A DNA stretch of 64,000 nucleotides, from NCBI GenBank assembly GCA_023078555.1, contig CM041200.1, positions 9,167,856 through 9,231,855 on the forward strand, read 5' to 3'. Under the pieces are notes generated by a model. It made no database searches and was not told the origin of the DNA. It saw only the letters and a list, made by a program, of their open reading frames with translations. Position 1 is the stretch's first letter. Every line of letters begins with the position of its first letter. The stretch comes from Ulva prolifera. Its lineage: Eukaryota; Chlorophyta; Ulvophyceae; Ulvales; Ulvaceae. The position numbers and the translations under genes are program-made. Of this stretch, positions 23,208 through 36,261 are shown in pieces.

Positions 23208-25512
23208 ATGTCTGCACCAGAGAGCATTCTAGCCGCGGATTGGGACGTAGTTCACCAGTCCATTATAGACCCTAGTGACGCGAACTTGTCCGTCGACCAT
23301 CACATGTCCCAGATCCCAGGGATCTCGTCGTTTTCTCGCGAGGACATTGACTATGTTCGTCGAACAACCGGACAGATGCGCTGGTTGGGCACCGTCGTTG
23401 CCGAAGCAAGCAAATCCGTCTCGTCTAGCAGTTCTAGGAGTACACTGTTAGCCATGCAGAAAGACGCTAGAATGTTGCTTGTCAACGAGGAGCTTAGTGA
23501 AGAACTGTGGCCCTTCAAAACCTTAGAACCAAGGTCTTCGGCACGCACAATTGGTGCAACACTGTCACTCGGTGGCTCGGACACTTGCATGGTTGCATGG
23601 GGTCCAGGCCCGGGGCCGACTAGGAATTTGCTTAGCCCTCAGGGCATGTCATTGATGTGCTGGTTAGGCACAAAGTATGCACAGCCACTCTTAGATTTTG
23701 TTTATGCTTTTGCCAAGGATGACAGAGCATTCAAAATGCCATTCCTATCCTGCCCAGCTCAGAACGATATGCTTGATATGATCGGGGTGTCGAAGCGCGC
23801 CGCTACCCTACGCGCGTCGCCAGCTGTGAACAGTCCCGGCGCGGCAATCGTGCACTTAGCCAAGATAGCCGACACACACCTGCAAGAGATTGTGTACGCC
23901 GTATTTCATGCATGCGAAAGTAGGTCGTTTTGTTTGGACTCAATCAAGCTCAAGATCCCATCAGTCAACGTATCAGAAATGGTGAAGTCAGAAGCCATTC
24001 AGGGATTGCTCATCATCAGCTGTCACGCAGGTACAGTCAACCCTGCCTGATCTGTCCTCCTTGCCTGATGTCGAACCAAACTTCATAGACGATCGATCTG
24101 CGTCGTGGTTTCGTAGTGCCGAATACACGTTCAAGTCTGTCAAGTTTCCCGCGTTCTCGGGTCTACGAAGCGACCAACTTTCGGAACTACGGTGGCACAA
24201 GTACCAAAGTGACGCATTGCATGCACGCAAGCACTGCACTCATTTGTCCGAGCGACAAGTCATTCAACATCTCATGTCGTCATTTGATCGCACGGAGCAG
24301 CATTTCACAGTCGCACAACACGCTGCAATGAGACCTCACTGTACTGTCCGCCAATGGCTAGAGACCATTCGTGACTTTTACTTCACGAATGGACAATTCC
24401 GACATAACATTGAGCAGGCATGGCAGTCATACAACGTAGATGAGTCCGCTGATTTTAATGAATTGATACATCATGTCACAGAGTACTACCGATTGATCTT
24501 TATTGATTACCCACATATGCCTGGTAGACAATCACGTATTGACTTCGCATGCATACTGTTCACAAAGCTGCAGCAACTCATGCAACCTCAAAGCACATCA
24601 GCCGTCAGCTCGACGCTCACGATGTTCTTACCGCTGTCACAACTGCTGGTTAAGTTTAACGACGAATTGAAACCTGCAATGAATGAATCCACAGAAAAAG
24701 CAGACACGGTCGCTACTGCATTCATAGAATGGTCAGTGTCACAACTGTTGCAAGTCCGAGAATCCGCGAACACGGTCAAACGTTTTAATTGTGTTGTTTC
24801 GGAAAACCGATTTGATTACGCACGGTTGAAATCGAACCGTAGACATACCCCGCCGGCCGGCAAACGGTTGCAAGCCGCGGCGGCGGCACTGCAACCCCCT
24901 AACAGGAACTCTAGTGTGCAGCCACCTCGTCAGCCTAAGGGACCCTCAGCATCTTCAGATAAGCCAGGTCATATCCCTTTCTTGAAAGAGATGTGTCACA
25001 CCGACAGCCTAGACAAGTTCAAGATTCGGTTCAACGAGTACCGTCAGCTTCCAGGCATCAGACGGTCGCCGGATCTCATAACGGCGATCGAAAAGGAACT
25101 CGCGGGCGGCAGCACGGCAGTGCATGTTGCGTTGTCACGCGCAACAGGACCACTACCCCCCTCAGTCAAAGCAACACCCCTCAGCGTATGTCAGGCAATG
25201 ATGCGCATGACACATTTGCACCCCAAGAAGCAGTGCCCACTCTGCCCAAATGGCAAGGGTCTCAATCAGACGCACCCCATGCATCCTATCAGCGAGTGCC
25301 CTACATTCAACGAACTTGTGCCTACAGCGAACCGCGAGGCGTTCTTTCAGGACGCGTTCAACCAGACGCGTCAGATGGTCCCCCTCGCATTGCCTAGCAG
25401 CTCGGGCACGCGACAGCAAGACGGCGCCAAACGCGACCGGTATGATCCCAACCGCAAGGGCTCTGACAAGTCCAAGCGGCCACGACATGACACCCAACAA
25501 CATATCCGCTGA
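23208..25512 (+). pseudogene. gag of LTR1 element (frameshifted)
   Basis: The capsid/nucleocapsid precursor starts at the ATG at 23208 (MSAPESILAADWDVV). The first frame runs to 24050. The homologous reading continues in another frame to 25512 (WFRSAEYTFKSVKFPAF, LSELRWHKYQSDALHARKHC). Comparison with the gag at 56099 places a deletion of about five bases near 24005. A CX2C...H...C knuckle (CPLCPNGKGLNQ...HPISEC) lies near 25240-25300, followed by a basic tail, as expected for nucleocapsid. The gag-to-pol junction is obscure: a TGA at 25510 ends this frame and further stops precede pol. Confidence 0.8.
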
Positions 25513-25566
25513 GAAATCGGCAAGCCGTCCACATCATGCCCACAGTGGGCGGTAGAGCCACATGTC

Positions 25567-28500
25567 TTGGCGGAATCAGCACGACCACTTGCTTGTATAC
25601 ACTGTGATTCCCAACTCAAGTCAGGCAGCGACTCCTTGTTTGACATGCATAAGCTCACAGGGAACATCACGATTACGTTACCATGTACTGAAGATGCACA
25701 TGTAGCACTGCGGCATGTGCATACAATTGACATGATCTCACATAAGATCACATTAGTCATCCCTGCACGCGTGTTTGAATCAAACGCATACACACCATAT
25801 TTGCGCCGGCACACCATGCCCACAGTGGACGAAGCATGTAACATCTTGCAATACACAGCCGGTGCTGCAGTCCCAGGGAAACAAAAGTACCATATATGCA
25901 CTCTGGTCACCAATCAAAAAGCATCCATACTGCCTTCTCATAAAGCTGCAGTGGCATACAAATCTGCAGAGTTCATGGATTTAATATGCACTATGCCTGC
26001 TCGCATAAATGGTCACATGTGCAAGGCGTTGGTTGACACAGCCGCAAACCACAGCATGATCACCTCTGCGTTCTTGTCACGACACTCAATTGCGTTCACA
26101 TCAACACACACCACCACAATGGGGGTATCAGCATCAGAAGCAGCGTGTCTTGGTTTCATCAAATTGCCAACCAGAGTAGGAAGACATGTCATAGAGGTCA
26201 AGTTCACAGTTGTTGAATCACTACCAACTGCAAGCACAGAGCACCATCCAAACGAAGCACTGTTTGCCCTAGATGTCATATCCACTGTCAACATGCAAGT
26301 TAATTTCCAGAGTCCACGCATTATCATCACAGTTCCGAATCCCAAGCAGATATGCAAACGGAAAGGGAAGCTGTGGTGGCATGTGATACATCGAAATCAC
26401 ACCAAGGTCACATCTGAGACAAGTGACCTGGATGATTACTCAATGACACAGAGAGAAATTAAATCACTCACAAAGAAAGCACGAAAAGGCACACAACCGC
26501 TATACATAGCTCACATCAAGCCCACAGTGGAAAACACAAATATGTGCTGTGCTAATAAAAAGGGTTACCTATCAGAACAAAATGCGCCTGCACATCAGCC
26601 ACAGAGCATACAGAACATCCCTCAAGTTGTGCAAGACGTCATCACTAAGCACAAGGCCCCAGGTGGCACATTAGGACCAGCTCCGCCGAACACGAGTGCA
26701 TCTGGTTTTGAGATGGACATTGACTTACTGCCAGGTGCCCGACCTAGAGCAGCACGACAGTTTCGCCTCACACCTAGGGAACAACTCGAATTAGAGAAAC
26801 AATTACAACACTTAATCACAATGGGGTGGGTAGTTCCATCCGTTTCACCATGGGCATCTTGTGTGTTGTTTGCACCAAAGCCGGGAGGCAAACTCAGACT
26901 CTGCATTGATTATAGATATCTCAACGAAAACACAGTCAAGAACACCTACCCATTGCCACGAATTGACTATCTGCTGGACAAACTATGTGGGCACAAGTAT
27001 TTCTCAGCATTAGACCTACAGTCCGGATATCATCAGATCAAGTTATCAGAATCCGCGGGTCCGAAGACTGCTTTTCGCACGCCCGACGGTCTGTACCAGT
27101 GGACAGTTATGCCATTCGGTCTGACCAATGCACCATCTGTATTTCAACAGGCAGTCAATGTAGTACTGAAAGGTCTCATAGGTCACATTTGCTTAGCATA
27201 TCTCGATGACATCATTGTATTGGCACGATCTGAAGAGCAGCATGCGAAAAATTTAGATATTGTTCTCACCCGACTCAAGGAACATAATTTCTTTTGCAAC
27301 ACAGACAAGTGTCAATTTGCTCTGCAAGAAATTAAGTATCTTGGCCATATCGTCACAGCTGATATTGTCAAGCCGGATCCATACAAAGTGGAGGTTCTGC
27401 AGAATTGGCCCATATCAGATCTACAAAAATCACCTAACCACATCAGATCATTCTTAGGACTGGCAGGATATTTCAGGAGATTCATTCCGAAGTTTCCGAC
27501 ATTAGCTGGCCCATTATTGCAACGTGTGAACACAAAGGAACAACTGCCTTGGACTGTACAATGCAATGAATCATTCAACAACATCAAGCAAGCACTGGTC
27601 AACGCCACATTCATGCGCCACCCTGATAATGACAAATCATATCACATCTACACAGATGCATCCGATTACGCATACGGCGCTGTACTGACACAGGAACATG
27701 AGGGCAGTTTAGCTCCCATTGCATGGATAGGGCGCAAATTGAACAAATCAGAAGAAAATTATTACACGCTCGAAAAAGAGATAGGAGCAATTGTGTTTGC
27801 ATATCGACAATGGCGCTGTTACTTGGAAAACAACCAACCTGTGTTCATCCACTCAGATCACAACCCCCTGAGATTTTTACAGACATAGAAGAAGCTAACC
27901 GGCAAGCATGCTAGGTGGCTCGAATCACTATCACGCATTGATTGGAGGATCACTTACATTCCGGGCGATGCTAATTATGTAGCCGATGCACTCAGCAGAG
28001 CTACACACCTACCTAATACAGAGGTCACACTACACGACGGAGACACACTGTCAGCGGAAACCCCTCACCAGCCCTACCAGGCATTAGCATTAACAAACCT
28101 TTTAGTCCGCAGGCCAATCTCACCGGTGGATTTTCCCCCCCTCCAATCATCACAGGCACCATCAAGTGGTCCCACCCAGGCCACCTGCCCACCGGGTCCC
28201 CCTCCGGGATTGCCGTGTGCCGTGTCAGCGGCCAATATCAGTTCACCTTCGGCCAGACACATTCAGCCGATCCAGCTGATGGCCGCAGCGTCACGGATCT
28301 CGTCAAACGTCAGCGGACCGCCAAATGGCGCACCGCCACCTCAGACCCCAGCACCACAGCGACCGGCCATTTTCAGCAGCTCCAGCAGCCTTCACCGGAC
28401 AGAGCATCTGCTGCCGGATCCCCAGGAGCAGCAGTTACCACCGCCCCCATTCCTGCCGCCACCAGGCCTGCATCAGAGACCCGCGAACTCGGCGGATCAG

Positions 28501-30416
28501 CAGACCCAAAGCAGCGAGAAGTCAGCGCAGCCCTCCGAGGAGACGGCCCAGCCCCCTGAACAGCAGGATCTGGTGTTGGATCAGACTTCCTTCGAAGAGA
28601 TCGGTACGCAATTACAATCACAACATGATGCACATTTGTCACTAGATACTGCCTTGGATGACTTTTGGGATAGGATGCGCATAGGGTACTCACACGACGA
28701 AATGTTCAAAAATCCGTCTCCTAAGTATAGATACGATAAACACTTACAAGCATATTTTTTGGACCACAAACTAGTGGTGCCTGACCATGATAACCTCAGA
28801 AAACAAATACTGCTGTGGCATCATGTACACCCCTGGCATGCTCACATGGGCATCAAGCGCACACAGGCACTCATCATGGACACATTTCACTGGCCTGACA
28901 TAAGTACTGACATTGAACATTTCGTCAAGCAATGCCATTCATGTCAGTTAATGAAGTCACCAGGGTGTTCTGACAGCAATTGTCACCTTTACCTGTGCCA
29001 ACTGCATGCTGGAGAGTAGTAAGTTTAGACATGATCACTCAATTGCCACGCACACAATCAGGGTTTGACTGCATTGTCGTCTTTGTAGACCAGTTCTCAA
29101 AGATGGTAAGACTCATCCCAACCGATAGCACATTAGACGGACCCGGCTTTGCCAAGCTATTCTTCATGCACATATATCCACATTATGGCCTACCACTAGG
29201 CATATGCAGTGATAGGGGTGTCCAGTGGAACAACAAATTTTTCAAAAGCATTTGTGATCACATGGGCATCAATCTAAAACTGACATTTTCATACCACCCA
29301 CGGGCAAATGGACAGGTAGAGCGCCTCAACCGTGTGATTGAGGAGGCCCTCCGCCATTTTGTCAGCCCAGCTCATGATGACTGGGACACATTCTTGCCAC
29401 ATGTTGAATTCAGCATCAACAGTGGTAAGAACGCTAGCACAGGGTGTACTCCCTTCCAACTTAACCGCATTACCCCACCATTGTCCCCAACAGCAATTGC
29501 ATTTAATTTGCCGGAATCACACCGACTGCACACATCTGTACTACATCGCATGTATTATCATTTAGCCAAACAAGCATTGTGTGAGGCAACACAAAGCATG
29601 TGGGCTGGTGCCATCAAAACATCTAGTGAATTTACTGTGGGGAAACTTGTCCTGCTGTCTCTGTCCAAGGTCGCACTACACCACCCATCACTGCGCCGCA
29701 AGTTCACAGCACGCTGGATTGGTCCGTGTCAGATACTCGAACTGGTCGGCTCCCGCGCCGCAAGAATCCAACTTCCGGAAACATTACAAGCATTGCGAAT
29801 GCATGATGTTTTTCATTTTTCGTGCCTCAAGCCGTATAAAGAAGCATATTATCATGAGTGCACGACTGTACCAGACCACACGGCACACACTGATTCTGAA
29901 GCAGTGTTTGAGGTAGAAGCGATATTAGATTACCGCCGCACCCACTGCCCTGCGTCACAATCTTCTGTCACAGGCCCCACACGAAGCCCACACTTCCTCG
30001 TTCGATGGAAGGGTTATTCATCACAACATGACTTGTGGTTACCACCGAGTGAGCTTAACAGTTGCCTAGAAAAAGTAGCCGATTATCTGTTCCAGAACGC
30101 ATCCACGGCACAACGTGATATCATCATAGATCAGTTCCCGAAAACATCACGACTTAAGCTCACACACCTGTTACAACGGGCACAACGCACCAGGAGCAAT
30201 CATCCTGCTGCGCCAACCACCATGTCACGGCCGCCACGGCTCAAAACCCGGACCCGCCGACAGTCAAAGAGGCTGAACACAAGCCCCACACATAAGGCAG
30301 CAGTCAGCAGTTTACGATATTGCAACTGCTGCTCTAGTTTGATTCATTGTGCTGCACCCCGCAGAGTCGTTAAGGAGACGTCCGGACACGATGCCTGCAT
30401 TACAGGGGAATCTTAG
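25567..30416 (+). pseudogene. pol of LTR1 element: PR-RT-RNase H-IN-chromodomain, broken
   Basis: Protease near 26020-26330 has ALVDTAANHSMI, with DTAA where DTGA or DSGA is usual. Reverse transcriptase follows at about 26790-27480 (LCIDYRYLNENT, FSALDLQSGYHQIKL, VMPFGLTNAPSVFQQ, catalytic YLDDIIV). RNase H is near 27640-27880 (YTDASDYAYGAVL, HSDHNPLRFL). An in-frame TAG at 27886-27888 precedes the continuation KKLTGKHARWLE, and the same frame runs on to 29019 through a Pro/Ser-rich spacer and the integrase HHCC zinc-binding region (HHVHPWHAHMG, CHSCQLMKSPG). A frameshift near 28970-29010 then switches to the frame with the integrase core (SLDMI, CSDRGVQWNN, GQVERLNRVIEE) and a chromodomain (PHFLVRWKGYSSQHDLWLP). 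The final part is basic, ending at 30416. Confidence 0.9.
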
Positions 30417-31370
30417 TGGTCGATAGGAGTCGGGGATGACGCAGGGTGACATCGACCTTGCCCTGCCCGCTCCGCCAGACATATTGTTTGGTCCCAGGTG
30501 GATTCATACCAACACCTAATCTATTGATATCCAGGCACTTGTTGGATATTCAGGCCTACTCCTCACGCGTTCGTCCCGCGAGGCCGCAACTGGTTTTTAA
30601 TTTTTTATTGCCCGTTGCATGGCTCATAATGTCACCCATTCAGGCGCAGGGTGATACGCCACATCATGAGGTTGCGCAGTTATATCCCTTGTGCACAACG
30701 ATGCATGGATTCTGTCAATTCTGACTACGTCATTATTATGCAGTATCATCCCTCCCGTCTTTCGAAGATGGTCAGCACTCAGGCGACACCAGGCCTATTC
30801 ACCTGTTGGCACAAGTCAAGAAGTTACTACAAGACATTGTGCAGATGCCAATGTTCGGTGTCAGCATCAATGCCTTCAGAGAGCAGCTGGCACTGCTAAT
30901 CGAAGCTGACGAAGCAGTCACCGCAGCATCTAATCGCCGCGCTCTCATGTTCACAAATTTCACCAATTGGGCTCTGTCCAGCAGGGGCAGAGTCATAGGT
31001 ACATATATGGATGACCTAATCTGTGAGTTTTATCAATCATAACCTTCTTTATTATCATGATCAGATTCCTTCTCTTTCTTTCTTCTTTTTAGCCGATGTA
31101 ACCTCATTGCAGGGCAATCGCGGCCTGGCACCTGTTACAAGGCCCAGAGTCGCCCCCACCATGTGGGCCATCCAAGAGTCAGTGTCACGCACATCAGCTT
31201 GCTTGAACACTCTGACCACATATCTGCCTTACACCTGCATATACCTTCACCTGCATATGCTGATTGCGATATTCACAAGAGCAAGGGTATGATGCATGAC
31301 TGCATTAGGTCCACCTGTCCTTTCACCAGCCTTTGCATTTTTGGTCGCTCGCCGGCATCGCTCCTCTGTT
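30417..31370. other. 3' untranslated region of LTR1 element
   Basis: About 0.95 kb between the pol stop and the polypurine tract. A 78-codon frame at 30806-31042 (VKKLLQDIVQMPMFGVSINA) is open but not recognised. There is no sign of an env-like protein. Confidence 0.5.
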
Positions 31371-31381
31371 AAGGGGGGAGG
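31371..31381 (+). other. Polypurine tract of LTR1 element
   Basis: AAGGGGGGAGG-type purine run directly abutting the 3' LTR, the expected plus-strand primer position. Confidence 0.8.
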
Positions 31382-32438
31382 TGTTGTGAGATGTTCATCT
31401 CACCTCCGGCGCAGGCTGGTAGATGCGCACATGCATAATGACCTCCAGGTGCTTCCAAGCACGTACATGACCGAATAAGATAAAACGGTCCGGATATTGC
31501 ATCATCACATAGTCATCAGATTATAATCATTTGTCATTTCGCGTTGTCGAATACCCGGACAGCGATACATTATTTGGCCTTTCAACATCATGGGCCTCAG
31601 TCGCGCACTGCTCACCATGTGGCTACGAGGGCGTCGCGCACCAGTCATATCACTCTTCACTAACATCTTCATATATCTCATTATTAAGCACTGATATCAT
31701 CGTGCATTTAGACGTGCGCACGAACACAACTTAAGATCACATCAAACGACACAGCATATCAATAGTTAGCTACGTCACTGGTCATGGGACATGCATGATG
31801 ACACATTCATAGTCACACGTCATCAGTCATACTCAGCATGCACATGGTCAACTGTGCACAGGCCATTCGGAGGCACTAAGTCACCTATGCCCCGAACCCG
31901 CTACGCGGTGGCCACGCTAGAGTACTACACGAAATTGTTATAAAGTCACATTTGGGGTTAAACTCCGACATGCACGTTATACTCCGAGACGCGCTGTTAT
32001 CGCACCGGAAGCTACATGCATATGTCATTGAGCACAATCATACTCGTCACATCATAACGCTGGCACCGAGTCCGGTGTCCATTGCTTGTCAGCCAATCAT
32101 ATTAGATATCCCGCGATTATTAGGGATTCCATTCAGTGTGCTCCACTTTTGTGTAGCACTTTAGCGTGGCCAGCCTTAGCAGGGGTGTCCTGGGTGCATT
32201 CCAAACGGTATTTATACCGTGCACTTGCTGGGATTCGTCCTTCTGTTTTCAGAGTTCGAATTGGGGAACCTATTTCCACTCTGTCGTAACACATTTCTGT
32301 CTGACACCCATTTTGTTGACCCTGTCTTACTCCATAGTTGATTACAGTCTCCGCACTGCAACGTAAGGCCCTCTTCATCCACGCCAAGTCATATACAGGT
32401 GCTCGTCAGCGCCCCGGAGACTTCTACCTCTCTCGACA
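31382..32438 (+). repeat. 3' LTR of LTR1 element
   Basis: Nearly identical to 22095-23150, with its own GGTATTTATACC core at 32207-32218. Sequence after CGACA diverges at once from that following the 5' LTR. Confidence 0.9.
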
Positions 32439-33481
32439 GTGGCACTGGGCGCTCAGGAGCTGGCGGTACCTTAGCGTGGTGCAGAAAGACACCGCGGGGA
32501 GCAGTTCCGGGAAATCAGCATCCCCGTCGGTTGTCCGCCTTAGGCCAGGATCATTCCCCGAGATCAAGGACTGGGATTATGCCGGCGCTGAAGAGCTTGC
32601 CAAGCTGTCCTTGGCCAAGGGGATGCAGAGCTCAAAGTGTTACATGTGCGAACCCCCGGTGATGGTCCCTACAGTGTCCAGGAGTGTCTCTTGCAGTACA
32701 TGCTCCCTGCATGTTCAGGCGTATGCGACTGAGTTCTGGCCATCAGATCCTCCTGTTCTTTCACCAACGGGAGCATGTGCTGCTGTTAGTTGATCCAGAG
32801 TTGACATGCACGGGCCCTGGGACTACCAGCGTGTTCTGTTTGTTGTTGGCGACTCCGGTTAATTTTACAGGGCGGAGCTCAATAACATTCCCGAAGGTAT
32901 CCTCGCCACCCTGCCCGAGGACTTGCGGCAGCCGCCTGTCGTAGCACCCCAGCCTTCCCCAGGGGCAGGGGGTGCCGGTGACACCCCTGCCTCTGGCCAG
33001 CGCAACCGTCGACGAACCGGGAAGCACGAGGTAGCCAAAGCACGTACCAAGTCGCTAATGCTGCGTAAGATGGGCCTGCCACCAGCCAAGAAGGGGGACA
33101 CAGCCGCTGGCGGCACCGATACCGGCGGCAGCGACACTCAGGAATCCGGTGGGGACAGGGGCACCACCCGCCCTGCGTCCAAGGTGGCCACAGGGCCAGA
33201 GGTGCTCGGCCTGGTTTGGGGGGGAAAGCAGCGGCGGTGGCAGATTCGGCGGCGAAGGCGGGATTGAACCCCACTGTGAGGGTGGCAGCCACTGGGGGGG
33301 CTGCGGAGGCATTGCCAGTCACAGCGCTGAAGGCGGGACTGAGTCCCGTGGAGGGGAGGGCAGCGGGGGGACACGGAGGCTACGGCAGGCTTGGCGGGGC
33401 AGGGCGGGTTGAGCCCAACGGTGGGGGGGGCGGGGGGGGGGGGGGGGGGGGGGGGCTGGGGGGGGCCGGGCTGCTGAAGCT
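32439..33481 (+). other. GC-rich coding-like sequence, unrecognised
   Basis: Frames on the plus strand show protein-like composition: 32452-32673 (RPGSFPEIKDWDYAGAEELA, KCYMCEPP) and 32923-33267 (RTGKHEVAKARTKSLMLRKM). They may be exons of one gene, continuing at 33482, that has lost its 5' end at the LTR junction. No family was recognised. Confidence 0.3.
33423..33456. repeat. G tract, 34 bp with one C before it
   Basis: An almost uninterrupted G run within GC-rich sequence, read as polyglycine on the plus strand. Homopolymer length in an assembly is unreliable. Confidence 0.8.
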
Positions 33482-34204
33482 ATGGCAGACATGGCGGCGC
33501 GTGGCGGGTTGAACCCACCAGTGGGGGGGGAAGTTGTGGGGGATTTTGCGGGGATCCCCTTGCAGGGTCAGGACGCTACAGGTCGTCCAGAAGTGGGCCC
33601 CTTTGGCCTGCCTGTCCCCGTGCCGGCGGGCGGACCGGAACCCGTCCCTACAGGGTTTATGCAACCGGACAGTGCGGAAGGAAGTGGGGGTCTGGTGTAC
33701 GATCCGGTAGCAGACGCCATGTTTGCAGATGTTCTCGTTGAGGCAGTGCTGTATCCGGAAGACCACTCCTCAGATGATTTCGAATCCATCAGCTTGGATG
33801 ACGATTCGGATCGGTCTGACCCAGCGGACCCCCGCTGCGCTGAGCACGAAGTGGCGACAGAGGACCCTGAGACTAGGCCGTCCCAAATAATCTACCTGCA
33901 CGATAGTTCGGGGTCAGTTCGTCTAACCGTGGACGAGTCCTTGGAGGAGCAGAAGACCACCTTGCGCATGGCCGCCACTTTCGTATCCCCTCCGGGTGGT
34001 TCGGTCGGGCGTGGTGCTCAACTGCGGCTCATTGTCGTGGCAGTGGACCTGATGTTGGTAAGCACCGCCGGCATGGATTTGACTAAAGCGGAGCGCTTGG
34101 TCCGCATGAAGTCGATCATATCGGCGTACGGGCTCCAACCAGATGAAGGCACTGTATCCGAAGTTGTGTCACTGATTCAGACGGTGCGCTCCTCCAAGCA
34201 AACT

Positions 34205-34242
<38 letters not shown>

Positions 34243-34324
34243 TGGCCATTCTGTCGCATGGCCGTGGTGGGCCAATTCTCTACTCCCGCTCCCAAGGCAG
34301 ACGTACAGTACCCAGGGATGTTGA
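33482..34324 (+). CDS. Hypothetical acidic protein segment, unknown
   Basis: The 280-codon frame has a Gly/Pro-rich start, an acidic middle (DDFESISLDDDSDRSDP) and a more ordered part (LRMAATFVSPPGG, DLTKAERLVRMKSIISAYGL). It runs into a C tract that would read as polyproline. It is likely an exon of a larger gene. It lies between the LTR1 element and element C and could be part of either element C or an unrelated locus. Nothing was recognised. Confidence 0.3.
34206..34242. repeat. C tract, 37 bp
   Basis: Uninterrupted C run near the end of the hypothetical frame at 33482-34324. Confidence 0.85.
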
Positions 34325-34378
34325 CCGTGCAGGGACGCAATTCTACAGAGGGCAGCGAAGCCGTCCCAGCCCCGGATC

Positions 34379-34472
34379 CTGTGGTGAATACTGGTTGATG
34401 AGCTAAGTCCCTGGGGGATGGGGGCCTGTGGTGAATACTGGTTGATGAGCTAAGTCCCTGGGGGATGGGGGT
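34379..34472 (+). repeat. 47-bp tandem duplication
   Basis: CTGTGGTGAATACTGGTTGA and the following ~27 bases occur twice in succession, at 34379 and 34426, without visible change. Confidence 0.9.
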
Positions 34473-35130
34473 GCCGGTAGCACAGCTGCGTGGGAGTACA
34501 CTTTAATGCGGCGTGCAGTGTCCGCTAAGCCATCAAGCGTAGAACTTCCCGGCAGTATCAGCATAGTCACTTTGTTAATGCAGATGCTACGGGAATACGT
34601 CACAATTCTTCCCATTTCGGCGGTAATACAAGGACGGTGGGCCACATCACTGTACAGTGATGCAACCCCGTCTACTAGTGCCATACGCTCTGCTATAATG
34701 CAGGGGTTGACCGTTGTACCCCTCTAATCCTTCAGCGCCGACCTGGTGTAGCCGTTGAGGATTGATAGTATTAATTACACGAGATAACGATTAGAATACT
34801 GAGTCGAACTCCGTACGCAAACTGTGGCGTCTTGTCTTCTGTAGATAATGTGTTCAGAACAGTTTCAGCTGTGCCTGCCTGGCAGCAGCCCGCAGCGCTG
34901 CAGTCGAGACACCGAGGTTCAGTGCAGCTGCAGCGAAATGGCATCACCTGGCCTGTGGCGTCGGAATCTCCCGGATGCCACCCTTCAGTGACTCATACAC
35001 GCGTCTTCAGCGAAATAGCCATCAGCTTGTTATACTGCTGACTCAGGGTTGCCACTACCGGGCGCGCCTTCTCCAGGAAGGCGTCAAAGCGCGCCTGTAG
35101 GTACCACTCCCTGCAGATCCAGCAGCTTCA
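34473..35130. other. Sequence between hypothetical frame and protease gene
   Basis: No gene supported. The left terminus of element C was sought here and not found. Confidence 0.4.
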
Positions 35131-35715
35131 TCAGGCAAAGGTCCCCACCGGGCCTCCAAGGGGGTGCCAGAGGATAGATGGTGACAATGCTGCGGTGGAC
35201 ATGGCAGGTGCATCGAGTCGCCCGCACCTCAGCTCCTCTTCGGAAAAGTCTTTGAAGGGCGGTGTCTGGAGGTGGCGGTCCCACCTAGCGTCGGCTAGCA
35301 TATTGGTGCCGTCCTCGACTGATAAGTGTCCCAACTTGTCGCCCCCTCTCCCGCCTCGGTGCCACTCTTGAATGAGGGCTCGAGTGAGGACGATACGGTA
35401 CAGCACCGCGTGCTGCACCTTGACGCGGTTGGTGAGTAGCAGGACCCTTCGAGTCGCCTCGTCACCGTGGATGTCACTGCTGAACACAGTTCCCCCCTCC
35501 TGTCGCATGCGGTGGATGACGTCGCACACAGCGTCGGCCAGCATGCATGTGAAAATCCCGCAGTCGTGGCCGTTTGGTTGCTGCGGGGTTCCTCCAACCT
35601 GGACACCATTGGGGGACGGTTATAATGCTAATGTTACGTCAACAGATCAAGTCCACCGCAGACCTTGGACGCGGGGTGGTTCCAAAGCAGTACGCTGTCC
35701 GGTTTCGGGCAGAGA

Positions 35716-35771
<56 letters not shown>

Positions 35772-36210
35772 CTGGTGGGCGCAATCAGAAGGTGCTGTTG
35801 TGTCAACGATTGCAGTCCATTTGGTAATATGCGCGACTGTCAAGGGTCAGAGGACAGCATCTGTGTGGATGGTATCGCAGGAGAACAGTGGGACGTGGGC
35901 ATTGTACCTTCACCAACTTCAGGGTTATCCTAGCGGTGGATTCGGTCGGGGTAGGACGTTGTGTCGGCGGCCCACTGCTTTTACCCGAGGCCGGGTGGTA
36001 GATGGGGGTCTTCCGGGGGGGAGGGGGCCCGGCCCTCGGGGTAGTCAAGCGCCATGCACAGAGCCTCACTCAAGACGTCCCTGGCCCGTTCAGCGGTGCC
36101 TGAGCCGGCGCTTATCAGGCTGTCAAAGAACGACACAGTCGGCGCCTTATTCTGCTTCATACGCCCTGCATTATGGCTGAAAAGTCAGTAGTGGCGTTCA
36201 GCGGGCCTAC

Positions 36211-36261
<51 letters not shown>

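Larger units (their letters stand above)
22095..32438 (+). mobile_element. Ty3/gypsy LTR retrotransposon with chromodomain (LTR1 element), 10.3 kb
   Basis: LTRs at 22095-23150 and 31382-32438 start TGTTGTGAGA and end CGACA. I saw one substitution (22741 against 32028) and one 1-base indel between them, so insertion appears recent. Order: gag, protease, reverse transcriptase, RNase H, integrase, chromodomain, which is the Ty3/gypsy order with chromovirus affinity. A polypurine tract precedes the right LTR. Coding regions are broken at three or more places. The 5-bp flanks (CTTCA left, GTGGC right) do not match, so no target duplication is visible. Confidence 0.92.

Noticed and set aside
30417-31370. 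env-like gene behind pol of the LTR1 element
   Set aside because: Only short frames, with no signal peptide or membrane segment that could be supported.
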